From positions 1 to 44,291 of the forward strand of contig JAZNOL010000049.1 in assembly GCA_045580815.1 (NCBI GenBank): a stretch of 44,291 nt of DNA, in the 5' to 3' direction. The notes under the pieces are model-generated. The model saw nothing but the letters and a program-made list of their open reading frames with translations, searched no databases and had not been told where the DNA came from. A program made the position numbers and the translations under genes. Source of the DNA: JAZNOL01 sp045580815 (GTDB lineage Bacteria; Bacillota; Clostridia; RUG12999). Shown piece after piece: positions 24,467 through 32,140 of this stretch (its first letter is position 1; each line of letters starts with the position of its first letter).

Positions 24467-24502
24467 AAAAATGCCGCCGTGCCAAAGCCCGGCAGCATTT
24501 TT
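24467..24502 (-). terminator. Terminator or attenuator between binding protein 1 and luxS
   Basis: Hairpin with AAATGC and GCATTT arms, a one-base mismatch, then a GCCG/CGGC inner stem. On the minus strand it ends in five T. It lies between the stop of the binding-protein gene (24517) and the luxS start (24447). The absence of a promoter after it suggests partial readthrough. Confidence 0.75.
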
Positions 24503-24516
24503 TAAGTAGATTTAAA

Positions 24517-25923
24517 TTATTTTATTTTCATGCTGTCGATGAATGTAGGATCGACTCTGTCTGCATGAGCTTCTTTCTTTTCGGGATACATTTCGTAGTA
24601 AGCTTCAACTGCAGCATTGATTTTGTCTTCGTACTCTTTGAATGCTTCAGCAGCTGTTTTGTTACCTGACCATACTTCGTTTACAAATATAACCTGACCG
24701 TTGTCAATACCGTCTGCGAGGTACTGGAGTGGCTGCGGTTCTCTTGCTTCATCTGCTGTGAGAGCTGCAAATTCTTTCCAACCATGTTTAGCATCAGCAG
24801 GAAGTTCAACATCTTTAACAATATCCCAGTTCCAGGGGAGGCTTACGCCTGCTGTATATGTAGCAATTGTATGTTCGTCAGAAGTAGACCATTTGAATAC
24901 TGTTTCCATAGCATCAAGTCTGTCTCTTGCAGCTGCGTTCATGAGTGATGTACCGCCAACGTCCATTCTTGATTTGTAAACTACATTTTTGTCAAGAAGC
25001 GGATAATGAGCTACGCCCCAGTCACATGTTGCAGGGAACTGGTCGTTAAATACACCAACGTCAAATGAGAATGCGAGTTTCATACCGATGATACCATCAG
25101 AGAATCTTGCACGAGCAGGGTCATTGTCAACAGCTTCAGCATCCGGATATACGCTGCCGTCGTTTTTCATATCAACCCAGTACTGAGCGATTTTTGCGAT
25201 GTTTGTAAAGTCATATTTACCTGTTGTGGGGTTGTATTCTTTATAACCCTGTGAACGGATAACCGGGCTGGAAATGTCACTGCCGTAGAATCCTGTCCAT
25301 TTAAGCGGAGCGATTGTACCATATTTGCCCTCAGCTTCGTTTGTAAGTTTTTTAGCATATTCACGGAACTCATCCCATGTTTCGGGAGGTGTGGGTTCGC
25401 CGTTTTCATCAACAATACCTGCTGCTTTAAACATATCTTTGTTATAAACCATACCCTGTGTTGTTGCACCGCTGGGTACTGAATATGTTTTGCCGTTATA
25501 CTGGTTGATTTCTTCTTTAAGGAAACCGCTGTCTGCATATTTTGCAATTATTTCTGCACCGGTTGCAAATTCATCGATAGCAAGGAGATAATCCTGTTCT
25601 ACAAGAGAACGGAAGTTACCGCCGCCGAGGAAATCAGGGGCCTGACCTGTCGAAAGGGCAACGTCCATGTTCTGTGTGATTGTGCCGCCTTCTTTAAATT
25701 CTACACGATACTCAATATTTTTTTCTTTACCGATTGTTTCGTTAAATTCTTTAGCGAGTGCCTCGGTAACTTTCTGTGCGTGGGTGTTTCCATCCCATTT
25801 TGTGATGATAGTTTTACCATCTGCTGTTGTTTTACCTTCTTCTTTTTTTCCACAGCCTGCAAATGATGTAGCGAGCAGAGCCACACTTACAACTGCGGAT
25901 GCAATTCTTGCATACTTGTTCAC
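24517..25923 (-). CDS. Extracellular solute-binding lipoprotein (family 1), paralogue 1
   Basis: A sugar-type ABC binding protein of 468 residues. The signal peptide ends in the lipobox SFAGC, with the lipidated Cys at about residue 23. The mature part has the family-1 fold; PPETWDEFREYAKKL and PLKWTGFYGSDISSPVI are typical sugar-contact regions of this type. The start is GTG (25923) after AAGGAGGAGC. It is about as long as paralogues 2 and 3 and shares long identical blocks with them. No permease or ATPase gene is linked to any of the three. It probably feeds a transporter encoded elsewhere. The ligand is unknown; an oligosaccharide is likely. Confidence 0.9.
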   Translation of the reverse strand: MNKYARIASAVVSVALLATSFAGCGKKEEGKTTADGKTIITKWDGNTHAQKVTEALAKEFNETIGKEKNIEYRVEFKEGGTITQNMDVALSTGQAPDFLGGGNFRSLVEQDYLLAIDEFATGAEIIAKYADSGFLKEEINQYNGKTYSVPSGATTQGMVYNKDMFKAAGIVDENGEPTPPETWDEFREYAKKLTNEAEGKYGTIAPLKWTGFYGSDISSPVIRSQGYKEYNPTTGKYDFTNIAKIAQYWVDMKNDGSVYPDAEAVDNDPARARFSDGIIGMKLAFSFDVGVFNDQFPATCDWGVAHYPLLDKNVVYKSRMDVGGTSLMNAAARDRLDAMETVFKWSTSDEHTIATYTAGVSLPWNWDIVKDVELPADAKHGWKEFAALTADEAREPQPLQYLADGIDNGQVIFVNEVWSGNKTAAEAFKEYEDKINAAVEAYYEMYPEKKEAHADRVDPTFIDSMKIK

Positions 25924-26010
25924 TTTTAGCTCCTCCTTGAAACTTTTTTAGTTGTTTTGTTATAAAGCGTATGTACACCTTTAAAAAGGTTACCATATTC
26001 TTATGGTAAT

Positions 26011-26039
26011 ATTATATCACCATTTATGCACTTTGCATA
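26011..26039 (-). promoter_or_regulatory. Extended -10 promoter of paralogue 1
   Basis: Minus strand: TGATATAAT extended -10 (TATAAT at 26016-26011) with a weak -35 (TATGCA, 26039-26034). The same arrangement stands before paralogue 2. A leader of about 80 bases follows. Confidence 0.65.
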
Positions 26040-26050
26040 GATATATATTT

Positions 26051-26080
26051 CGTAAACTTTTACGTTTATGTTTTGTAAAC
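26051..26080. promoter_or_regulatory. Conserved palindromes upstream of paralogue 1 promoter
   Basis: CGTAAA/TTTACG (26051-26064) followed by GTTTA-N7-TAAAC (26064-26080). The equivalent DNA before paralogue 2 keeps the half sites while the spacers differ, which suggests binding sites for a regulator. Confidence 0.5.
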
Positions 26081-26096
26081 ATAACGGTTTTGTGGT

Positions 26097-26268
26097 CATA
26101 ACCACCGGCCGTGCCGGTGGCTTGCACAGCCCCCTTGGGGCATTTTGCCTGCGGGGCCTATAGGCTCATCGAAAGATCCGCCAACCGCACATCTTTTACA
26201 GGCTTGCCCCTAAAGGGGCTCTTTTATTGTGTAGAGAAGTCTGACGAAGGAGGACTTCTCTACACAAT
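26097..26268. repeat. GC-rich composite repeat element with hairpin copy 2
   Basis: The 395-base gap between paralogues 1 and 2 holds, besides the promoter, an element unlike its AT-rich surroundings. In order: hairpin CCACCGGC/GCCGGTGG (26103-26120), a short GCCCC/GGGG hairpin (26129-26141), GCCTATAGGC palindrome (26156-26165), GCCCC/GGGGC hairpin near 26206-26219, and the GAGAAGTC hairpin (26226-26268), a perfect 16-bp stem with loop TGACGAAGGAG. The last unit also occurs at 18246. A short open frame across it looks spurious. It is likely a dispersed, folded intergenic repeat of unknown role. Confidence 0.7.
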
Positions 26269-26299
26269 AAAACAACCCGCATTTTATGCGGGTTGTTTT
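26269..26299. terminator. Terminator after paralogue 2
   Basis: Perfect 14-bp stem, AAAACAACCCGCAT (26269-26282) with its complement (26286-26299), loop TTT. It lies 20 bases beyond the stop of paralogue 2 and abuts the GAGAAGTC hairpin. Confidence 0.92.
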
Positions 26300-26318
26300 T
26301 ATAGTTTTAGAACTCAGA

Positions 26319-27716
26319 TTATTTAATTCTTATGCTTTCAACAAAATCAGGATTAATTCTGTCGGCATGAGCTTCTTTCTTTTCGGGATATGCTTCATAG
26401 TAAGCTTCAACCGCTGCATTAACTTTTTCTTCGTATGCTTTAAATGCTTCAGCAGCTGTTTTCTTACCTGCCCAAACTTCGTTAACAAACACTGTCTGAC
26501 CGTTATCGAGACCGTCTGCGAGATACTCAAGTGCCGGTGCTTCCCTTGTTTCATCCGCTGCGAGAGCTGCAAATTCTTTCCATCCGTGTTTTGCATCAGC
26601 AGGAAGTTCAACATCTTTAACAATATCCCAGCTCCAGGGGAGGCTAACACCGGCTACATATGTAGCAACTTCATGCTCATCAGAAGTTTCCCATTTAAAT
26701 ACAGTTTCCAGAGCATCAAGTCTGTCTCTTGCAGCAGCATTCATAAACGAAGACCAACCTACATCCATTCTTGATTTGTAAATCACATTTTCATCAAGAA
26801 GCGGATAGTGAGCTACACCCCAATCACATGTTGCAGGGAACTGGTCGTTAAATACGCCAACATCAAATGAGAAAGCAAGTTTCATACCAATAACGCCGTC
26901 AGAGAATCTTGCACGAGCGGGGTCGTTGTCAACTGCTTCAGCATCAGGATATACACTACCGTCGTTTTTCATATCAACCCAGTACTGAGCGATTTTTGCA
27001 ACATTTGTAAAGTCATATTTACCTGTTGTGGGGTTGTATTCTTTGTAACCCTGTGAACGGATAACCGGGCTGGAAATATCACTGCCGTAGAAACCGTTCC
27101 ATTTAAGAGGAGCGATTGTGCCGTATTTGCCTTCAGCTTCGTTTGTGAGCTTTTTAGCATATTCACGGTAATCATCCCATGTTACGGGAGGTGTAGGTTC
27201 GCCGTTTTCATCAACGATACCTGCTGCTTTAAACATATCTTTGTTATAAACCATACCCTGTGTTGTTGCACCACTGGGAACACGATATGTTTTGCCCTTA
27301 TACTGGTTAAGTTCTTCTCTGAAAAGGCCGCTGTCAGCATATTTAGCAATTATTTCTGCACCTGATTTAAGCTCGTCAACTGCAATGAGATAATCCTGCT
27401 CAACAAGTGAAAGAAAGTTGCCGCCGTAAAGGAAATCAGGAGCTGAACCTGTTGAAAGTGCAACTTCCATATTCTGTGTGATTGTGCCGCCTTCTTTAAA
27501 TTCCACCTGATATTCAATATTGTTTTCTTTACCGATTGTTTCATTAAATTCTTTAACAAGAGCTTCTGTAACTTTCTGTGCATGGGTATTTCCGTCCCAT
27601 TTTGTGATAATTGTTTTACCGTCTGTTGACTGTTTTTTCTCACCACAGCCTGCAAGTGCTGTTGCTACAAGTACACAGCTGAGTACTGCAGCAATGAGTT
27701 TTGCATACTTTTTCAT
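26319..27716 (-). CDS. Extracellular solute-binding lipoprotein (family 1), paralogue 2
   Basis: A 465-residue lipoprotein with signal peptide and lipobox ALAGC followed by GEKK. The body is close to paralogue 1 over nearly its whole length, for example in the blocks TNEAEGKYGTIAPLKW and VDNDPARARFSDG. It differs at WSSFMNAAARD and in the C-terminal third. I chose ATG 27716 because AAGAAGGAGC lies before it and a signal peptide starts there; an upstream start at 27758 would add a hydrophilic leader. It has its own promoter and terminator, so the three copies can be expressed separately. Ligand unknown. Confidence 0.9.
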   Translation of the reverse strand: MKKYAKLIAAVLSCVLVATALAGCGEKKQSTDGKTIITKWDGNTHAQKVTEALVKEFNETIGKENNIEYQVEFKEGGTITQNMEVALSTGSAPDFLYGGNFLSLVEQDYLIAVDELKSGAEIIAKYADSGLFREELNQYKGKTYRVPSGATTQGMVYNKDMFKAAGIVDENGEPTPPVTWDDYREYAKKLTNEAEGKYGTIAPLKWNGFYGSDISSPVIRSQGYKEYNPTTGKYDFTNVAKIAQYWVDMKNDGSVYPDAEAVDNDPARARFSDGVIGMKLAFSFDVGVFNDQFPATCDWGVAHYPLLDENVIYKSRMDVGWSSFMNAAARDRLDALETVFKWETSDEHEVATYVAGVSLPWSWDIVKDVELPADAKHGWKEFAALAADETREAPALEYLADGLDNGQTVFVNEVWAGKKTAAEAFKAYEEKVNAAVEAYYEAYPEKKEAHADRINPDFVESIRIK

Positions 27717-27795
27717 ATTTTCTGCTCCTTCTTGAAAGTTTGTTTTTACTAAACGCATGTATGCCTTAAAAAGACTTCTACATCGTTATAGTAAC

Positions 27796-27824
27796 ATTAT
27801 ATCACTATTTATGCAATTTGTATA
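27796..27824 (-). promoter_or_regulatory. Extended -10 promoter of paralogue 2
   Basis: Minus strand: TGATATAAT extended -10 (27801-27796) with a weak -35 (TATACA, 27824-27819). It is collinear with the paralogue 1 promoter, including the flanking AGATATATATTTCGTAAAC stretch in plus-strand reading. Confidence 0.65.
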
Positions 27825-27848
27825 GATATATATTTCGTAAACATTTAT

Positions 27849-27865
27849 GTTTATATTATATAAAC
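27849..27865. promoter_or_regulatory. Perfect palindrome upstream of paralogue 2 promoter
   Basis: GTTTATATTATATAAAC, a 17-base palindrome with one central T. It aligns with GTTTA-N7-TAAAC at 26064-26080. A likely operator shared by paralogues 1 and 2. Confidence 0.55.
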
Positions 27866-27880
27866 GCAAGTGCAAGATAA

Positions 27881-27908
27881 TAGCCGCTACCAAAAACGGT
27901 AGCGGCTA
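27881..27908 (-). terminator. Hairpin after paralogue 3
   Basis: Perfect 11-bp GC-rich stem, TAGCCGCTACC (27881-27891) with GGTAGCGGCTA (27898-27908), loop AAAAAC. It follows the stop of paralogue 3 by about 20 bases. The T tract after it is weak (TTATC). Confidence 0.75.
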
Positions 27909-27927
27909 CGTATATTTAATAATTCAC

Positions 27928-29328
27928 TTATTTAATTCTATTGTTAGCTACGAAGTCAGGATCGATTCTGTCTGCGTGAGCTTCACGAAGTTCAGGATAT
28001 GCTTCGTAATAAGGCTCGATAGCGGCGTTAATAATTTCTTCACGTTCTGCAAAAACATCTGCAGCTTTTTTATTGCCTGACCATATATCTCTTACAAATA
28101 CATTGTAGTTGCTTTCGATACCGTCATCCATGTATTTAAGAGCTTCAACAACAACTGCTGATTCGCCAACGAGTGATGCAAATTCTTTCCAACCTTTTTT
28201 CGCATCTGCGCCAAGCTCGATATCTGCAACAACATCCCAGCTCCAGGGAAGGAATACACCGTCTTTGTAGCAAGCTCTTACGTAATCATCAGATGTTACA
28301 TATTTGAATACTGTTTCCATTGCATCAAGTTTATCTTTTGATGCCGCATTCATCAATGAGTTGCTTGCAACCCACATGGGAGCATTGTAAACTTCGTTTT
28401 CATCGAGAACAGGATAGTGAGCTACACCCCAGTCGCATGTTGCCGGGAACTGGTCATTGAATACACCAACGTCAAATGAGAATGCCATTTTCATACCGAT
28501 GATACCATCAGAGAATCTTGCACGTGCAGGGTCATTGTCAACACCTTCTGCATCGGGGTATACACTACCGTCGTTTTTCATATCAACCCAGTACTGAGCG
28601 ATTTTTGCGGCTGTGTCAAACTTGTATGTACCTGTTGTAGGGTCATAATCATAGAAGCCCTGTGAACGTACAGAAGGACTTCTTACATCACTGTCATAGA
28701 ATCCGCTCCATTTAATAGGAGCAATTGTACCGTATTTGCCTTCAGCTTCGTTTGTGAGCCTTTTAGCATATTCACGGAACTGTTCCCATGTTTTGGGAGG
28801 TGTGGGTTCGCCGTTTTCATCAACAATACCTGCCGCTTTAAACATATCTTTGTTGTAAACCATACCCTGTGTTGTTGCACTTACAGGTACGGCATAGGTT
28901 TTGCCCTGATAGCGGTTTACTTCATTAATGAAAAGACCGGTATCTTCGTATCTTGCAATAATTTCTTTGCCTGATTTCAAATCATCAACAGGGAGAAGAT
29001 AGCCCTGTTCTGCCAGTGCGGGAAGGTTTCCGCCGTAAAGGAAATCGGGAGCCTTACCTGTTGAAAGAGCAACGTCCATGTTCTGAACGATTGTGCCGCC
29101 TTCTTTGAACTCTACCTGGTATTCAATGTTGTTTTCTTTACCGATTGTTTCGTTAAATTCTTTAACAAGTGCTTCGGTAACTTTTTGTGCATGGGTGTCG
29201 CCATCCCATTTTGTAATGATGGTTTTACCGTCTGATGTTGACGGTTTTTTCTCACCACAGCCTGCAAATGCTGTTGCTACAAGAGCACAACTGAGAACTG
29301 CCGCTGTAATTTTTGCATATTTTTTCAT
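27928..29328 (-). CDS. Extracellular solute-binding lipoprotein (family 1), paralogue 3
   Basis: A 466-residue lipoprotein with lipobox AFAGC. It shares the N-terminal third almost residue for residue with paralogue 2 (SDGKTIITKWDGDTHAQKV region) but diverges more in the C-terminal third (WSWDVVADIELGADAKKGW, ending DPDFVANNRIK). This is the most distant of the three, which suggests the other two arose by a later duplication. Its upstream DNA lacks the GTAAAC palindromes of the other two. The ATG follows GAAGGAGGAAC. It likely has a somewhat different ligand or affinity. Confidence 0.9.
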   Translation of the reverse strand: MKKYAKITAAVLSCALVATAFAGCGEKKPSTSDGKTIITKWDGDTHAQKVTEALVKEFNETIGKENNIEYQVEFKEGGTIVQNMDVALSTGKAPDFLYGGNLPALAEQGYLLPVDDLKSGKEIIARYEDTGLFINEVNRYQGKTYAVPVSATTQGMVYNKDMFKAAGIVDENGEPTPPKTWEQFREYAKRLTNEAEGKYGTIAPIKWSGFYDSDVRSPSVRSQGFYDYDPTTGTYKFDTAAKIAQYWVDMKNDGSVYPDAEGVDNDPARARFSDGIIGMKMAFSFDVGVFNDQFPATCDWGVAHYPVLDENEVYNAPMWVASNSLMNAASKDKLDAMETVFKYVTSDDYVRACYKDGVFLPWSWDVVADIELGADAKKGWKEFASLVGESAVVVEALKYMDDGIESNYNVFVRDIWSGNKKAADVFAEREEIINAAIEPYYEAYPELREAHADRIDPDFVANNRIK

Positions 29329-29364
29329 TCCTGTTCCTCCTTCAGAACATATTTTATATTATAC

Positions 29365-29393
29365 ATTATATCACAAGAAAACACATTTGAAAA
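29365..29393 (-). promoter_or_regulatory. Extended -10 promoter of paralogue 3
   Basis: Minus strand: TGATATAAT extended -10 (29370-29365) with -35 TTTTCA (29393-29388), 17-base spacer. The -35 overlaps the foot of the rdgB terminator hairpin. Confidence 0.6.
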
Positions 29394-29417
29394 GAGGACA
29401 ATTTTTGTCCGCTTTTT
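29390..29417 (-). terminator. Terminator after rdgB
   Basis: Stem of AAAAG, a mismatch, then GGACAA paired with TTGTCC, mismatch, CTTTTT, loop TTT. On the minus strand it ends in CTTTT. It closes the operon that runs from the response regulator to rdgB. Confidence 0.7.
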
Positions 29418-29443
29418 TAATCGAAACAACCTATTAATTCTTA

Positions 29444-30019
29444 TCACAAATTTTTAAGTTCTTTTTCAAGAATTTCAAGTGCCCTGCCACGGTGGCTTAT
29501 GCTGTTTTTTTCGTCTGCCGTAAGCTCCGCAAATGTTTTACCGAAACTTTCAACAAAAAACACCGGGTCATATCCAAAACCATTTTCTCCTGCCGGGTGT
29601 CTTGCTATAACGCCCGGGCACTCTCCCCTTACGCAAATTTTTCTGCCGTCAGGGAAAATCATTGCAATAGCACTTACAAACCGTGCACCACGGTTTTCTG
29701 TATCTTTCATTACATCAAGAAGCTTGTTTACTCTGTCTTTATCGCTTCCCGGTGCATACCGTGCCGAGTAAACTCCGGGGCCGCCATCGAGAAAATCCGT
29801 TTCAAGTCCCGAATCGTCTGCAATAACAGGAATACCTGCTTCTTTTGCAAAGGCTTCTGCTTTTATTAGTGCATTTTCTTCAAAGGTTGTACCGTTTTCT
29901 TCCGGGTCAAGGGTTATTCCAAGCTCTTTCGGAGTAACCGGCTCATAACCCAGTGGAGTGAGTATCTGACGGAATTCACGCACTTTATGTTCATTGTTTG
30001 TTGCTGCCAGAACTTTCAT
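29444..30019 (-). CDS. rdgB: XTP/dITP diphosphatase (RdgB/HAM1 family)
   Basis: Cleaves non-canonical purine triphosphates (XTP, dITP, ITP) to monophosphates and pyrophosphate, keeping them out of DNA and RNA. It has 191 residues, the normal size. The N-terminal AATNNEHKVREF (5-16) holds the SxNxxK-type phosphate loop, DDSGLETDFLDGGPGVYSAR the metal and base site, and FGYDPVF and SHRGRAL near the end are family signatures. It starts 10 bases after fakA in the same operon. Assignment is secure. Confidence 0.95.
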   Translation of the reverse strand: MKVLAATNNEHKVREFRQILTPLGYEPVTPKELGITLDPEENGTTFEENALIKAEAFAKEAGIPVIADDSGLETDFLDGGPGVYSARYAPGSDKDRVNKLLDVMKDTENRGARFVSAIAMIFPDGRKICVRGECPGVIARHPAGENGFGYDPVFFVESFGKTFAELTADEKNSISHRGRALEILEKELKNL

Positions 30020-30029
30020 TTTAAAACCC

Positions 30030-31655
30030 TCATTCTGCCGAAATTATATAGTAATAAACATCCTGTCCGCCATTTTGAACATATACTTCGCTGTCCGGAT
30101 ACTCAGACTCAAGTTTTGAAGCAAGTTCGTTAGCTGTTGCTTCATCTGTTTCTTTACCAAAATACAGTGTTATAACTTCGGTATCCTCATCACAGATGTT
30201 TTTACACACATTTACAGCAACTTCGTTTACACTGCCGCCTGCTGTAACAATTTTTTTGTCATTGAGGCCGATAATATCGCCCTCTTTCATTTCAACATCC
30301 TCAAATTTACTGTCACGCACTGCATAAGTTACAAGACCGGTTTTTATATTTTTTGCCTGTTGTGTCATTTCTTCTGTATTATCGTCCGCATCAGCCGTAG
30401 AATCAAAAGCAATTACCGCCGCAATACCCTGAGGAACAGTTGTTGTGGGAATAATACGGACATCACAGTCCACAAGATTTTTTGACTGTTCTGCCGCAAG
30501 AATTATGTTTTTGTTGTTAGGAAGAATGTAAACCACGTCCGCATTTTCCGATTCAATTGCATCAGCAATATCACCTGCGCTGGGGTTCATTGTCTGTCCG
30601 CCTTCAACAATTTTTGAAACACCAAGCTCGCCAAAAATCTCGCTGAAACCTGCTCCTGCCGAAATTGCAACAATGGCATAGGGTTTCTTTTCTGCCGGTT
30701 TTGCCGGAGCCTGTGGTGTAGCATCAGCCATTCTTTCGTTATGTTCATAACGCATATTGTCAATTTTGATATTGATAAGACTGCCCACTTTAAGTGCCGC
30801 CTCAATAACAATACCAGGGTTGTTTGTGTGAATATGTGTTTTTACAACGTCAAAATCCTCAACAACTATCATACAGTCGCCAAGAGGAGTAATTGTTTCA
30901 CGATATTTTGCCACATCAGCTGATTCACTATTTTTCTCTATAATAAACTCTGTGCAGTAGCCAAACTTAATATCTTCACTGCCTTCGCTCTGCACAGCAA
31001 CACTGCTTGCCACCTCTGTCTGTGCATCGGTTGTTTCAATTATTTTACCTGTTTCAAGAGTATACAGCATGCCCTCAAGTATACGAAGCCATCCCATACC
31101 ACCGGAGTCAACAACGCCGGCTTCTTTAAGTTTAGGCAAAAGTTCGGGAGTTTTATCAAGCGAAATTGATGCTCCCTCACAGGTTTTTTTGAAAACAACC
31201 TTGACATCGTTCGATTTTCCTGCCGCTTCAAGAGCTGCCGTTGCCGCATCTTTTGCCACTGTAAGGATTGTACCCTCAGTCGGTTTCATTACGGCTTTAT
31301 ATGCCGATTTTGATGCCGATTGCATGGCATTTGCCAATTCCTGTGCGTTAATTTCGGTTTTACCCGCAAATCCTTTAGAAATACCTCTGAAAAGCTGCGA
31401 AAGTATTACACCCGAGTTACCTCTTGCACTTTTAAGTGTAGCACTTGCAATTTTATCACTGCACACGCTTATACTGCTTTCATTAAGGCTTTTTGCCATT
31501 TTCGAAGCCCCACTCATTGTAAGGTACATGTTTTTTCCTGTATCGCCGTCCGGCACCGGAAACACGTTAAGTCTATCTATTTCTTCTTTATAGTTTGACA
31601 AATTGTTTGCTGCTGATATTATCATATCGCAAAACAGCTTTGCGTTAATATTCAT
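30030..31655 (-). CDS. fakA: Fatty acid kinase ATP-binding subunit (DAK2/DegV-associated, FakA/YloV)
   Basis: Phosphorylates fatty acids bound to a FakB (DegV-type) partner so they can enter phospholipid synthesis. It has 541 residues from the start chosen. The N-terminal DAK2 domain carries the ATP-magnesium motif NVFPVPDGDTGKNM and SARGNSGVILSQLFRG; the middle and C-terminal domains are those of YloV. I chose ATG 31655 (MNINAKLF) by family resemblance; the ribosome site is weak (GGA), and an ATG at 31667 or GTG at 31682 are also possible. It follows the Asp23 gene, the same pair as yloU-yloV in Bacillus. No fakB gene is in the window. Confidence 0.9.
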   Translation of the reverse strand: MNINAKLFCDMIISAANNLSNYKEEIDRLNVFPVPDGDTGKNMYLTMSGASKMAKSLNESSISVCSDKIASATLKSARGNSGVILSQLFRGISKGFAGKTEINAQELANAMQSASKSAYKAVMKPTEGTILTVAKDAATAALEAAGKSNDVKVVFKKTCEGASISLDKTPELLPKLKEAGVVDSGGMGWLRILEGMLYTLETGKIIETTDAQTEVASSVAVQSEGSEDIKFGYCTEFIIEKNSESADVAKYRETITPLGDCMIVVEDFDVVKTHIHTNNPGIVIEAALKVGSLINIKIDNMRYEHNERMADATPQAPAKPAEKKPYAIVAISAGAGFSEIFGELGVSKIVEGGQTMNPSAGDIADAIESENADVVYILPNNKNIILAAEQSKNLVDCDVRIIPTTTVPQGIAAVIAFDSTADADDNTEEMTQQAKNIKTGLVTYAVRDSKFEDVEMKEGDIIGLNDKKIVTAGGSVNEVAVNVCKNICDEDTEVITLYFGKETDEATANELASKLESEYPDSEVYVQNGGQDVYYYIISAE

Positions 31656-31747
31656 CTGAAAATCCATAGCCTTTCTGCCCACATTTTAATACGGTTGCAC
31701 AGCCTGATGTGGACAAACAGCCGTGCAATCTTATTTTGTATAAACCG

Positions 31748-32101
31748 TTAGTCTAAATCTCTTATTGTTTCAACATGCACATTAAGACGACCAACTTCAA
31801 CACCGGTAAACTCTTCTATCTGATATTTTACACTGCTGCGTATACCATGACTTACCGATTGCATATTTATGCCGTAGGTTGTTGCAATGTGTATATCAAT
31901 TGCAATTTTGCCCTGTTCGGATTTAATTTTAACGCCTTTTGAAAGTGCCGAGATATTATCTGAATTTAAAATTTTCGCAGATTTTCCTGCTGTAAATCCG
32001 ATAACGCCGTAGCATTCGCGTGCTATATTTGTTATTATTTTAATAAACACGCTGTTTGATATTTTAATATCCCCTTTGCTTGTTTTTACTGAAATTGCCA
32101 T
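31748..32101 (-). CDS. yloU: Asp23/Gls24 family envelope stress protein (YloU)
   Basis: A 117-residue protein of the Asp23/Gls24 family, cytoplasmic proteins tied to cell-envelope stress and to the membrane face. It starts MAISVKTSKGDIKISNSVF and has the typical ARECYGVIGF and HIATTYGINMQSV segments, ending in a helix with VNVHVETIRD-like residues (LNVHVETIRDLD). It has no membrane segment. It lies 39 bases after the histidine kinase gene and upstream of fakA; in Bacillus the same pair occurs as yloU-yloV. The link to a two-component system here suits an envelope or fatty-acid stress operon. Confidence 0.9.
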   Translation of the reverse strand: MAISVKTSKGDIKISNSVFIKIITNIARECYGVIGFTAGKSAKILNSDNISALSKGVKIKSEQGKIAIDIHIATTYGINMQSVSHGIRSSVKYQIEEFTGVEVGRLNVHVETIRDLD

Positions 32102-32140
32102 GTGTCAAATCTCCTTCCTGATGTTTGTAATGTATTAACC

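Noticed and set aside
26111..26326. A 71-residue open frame in the composite repeat
   Set aside because: It runs through hairpins and a terminator, has no ribosome site and no protein-like pattern; the DNA is better explained as a structured repeat.
24517..29328. Apparent long direct repeats suggesting a repeat array
   Set aside because: The repetition is due to three paralogous genes with full reading frames, not to a CRISPR or satellite array.
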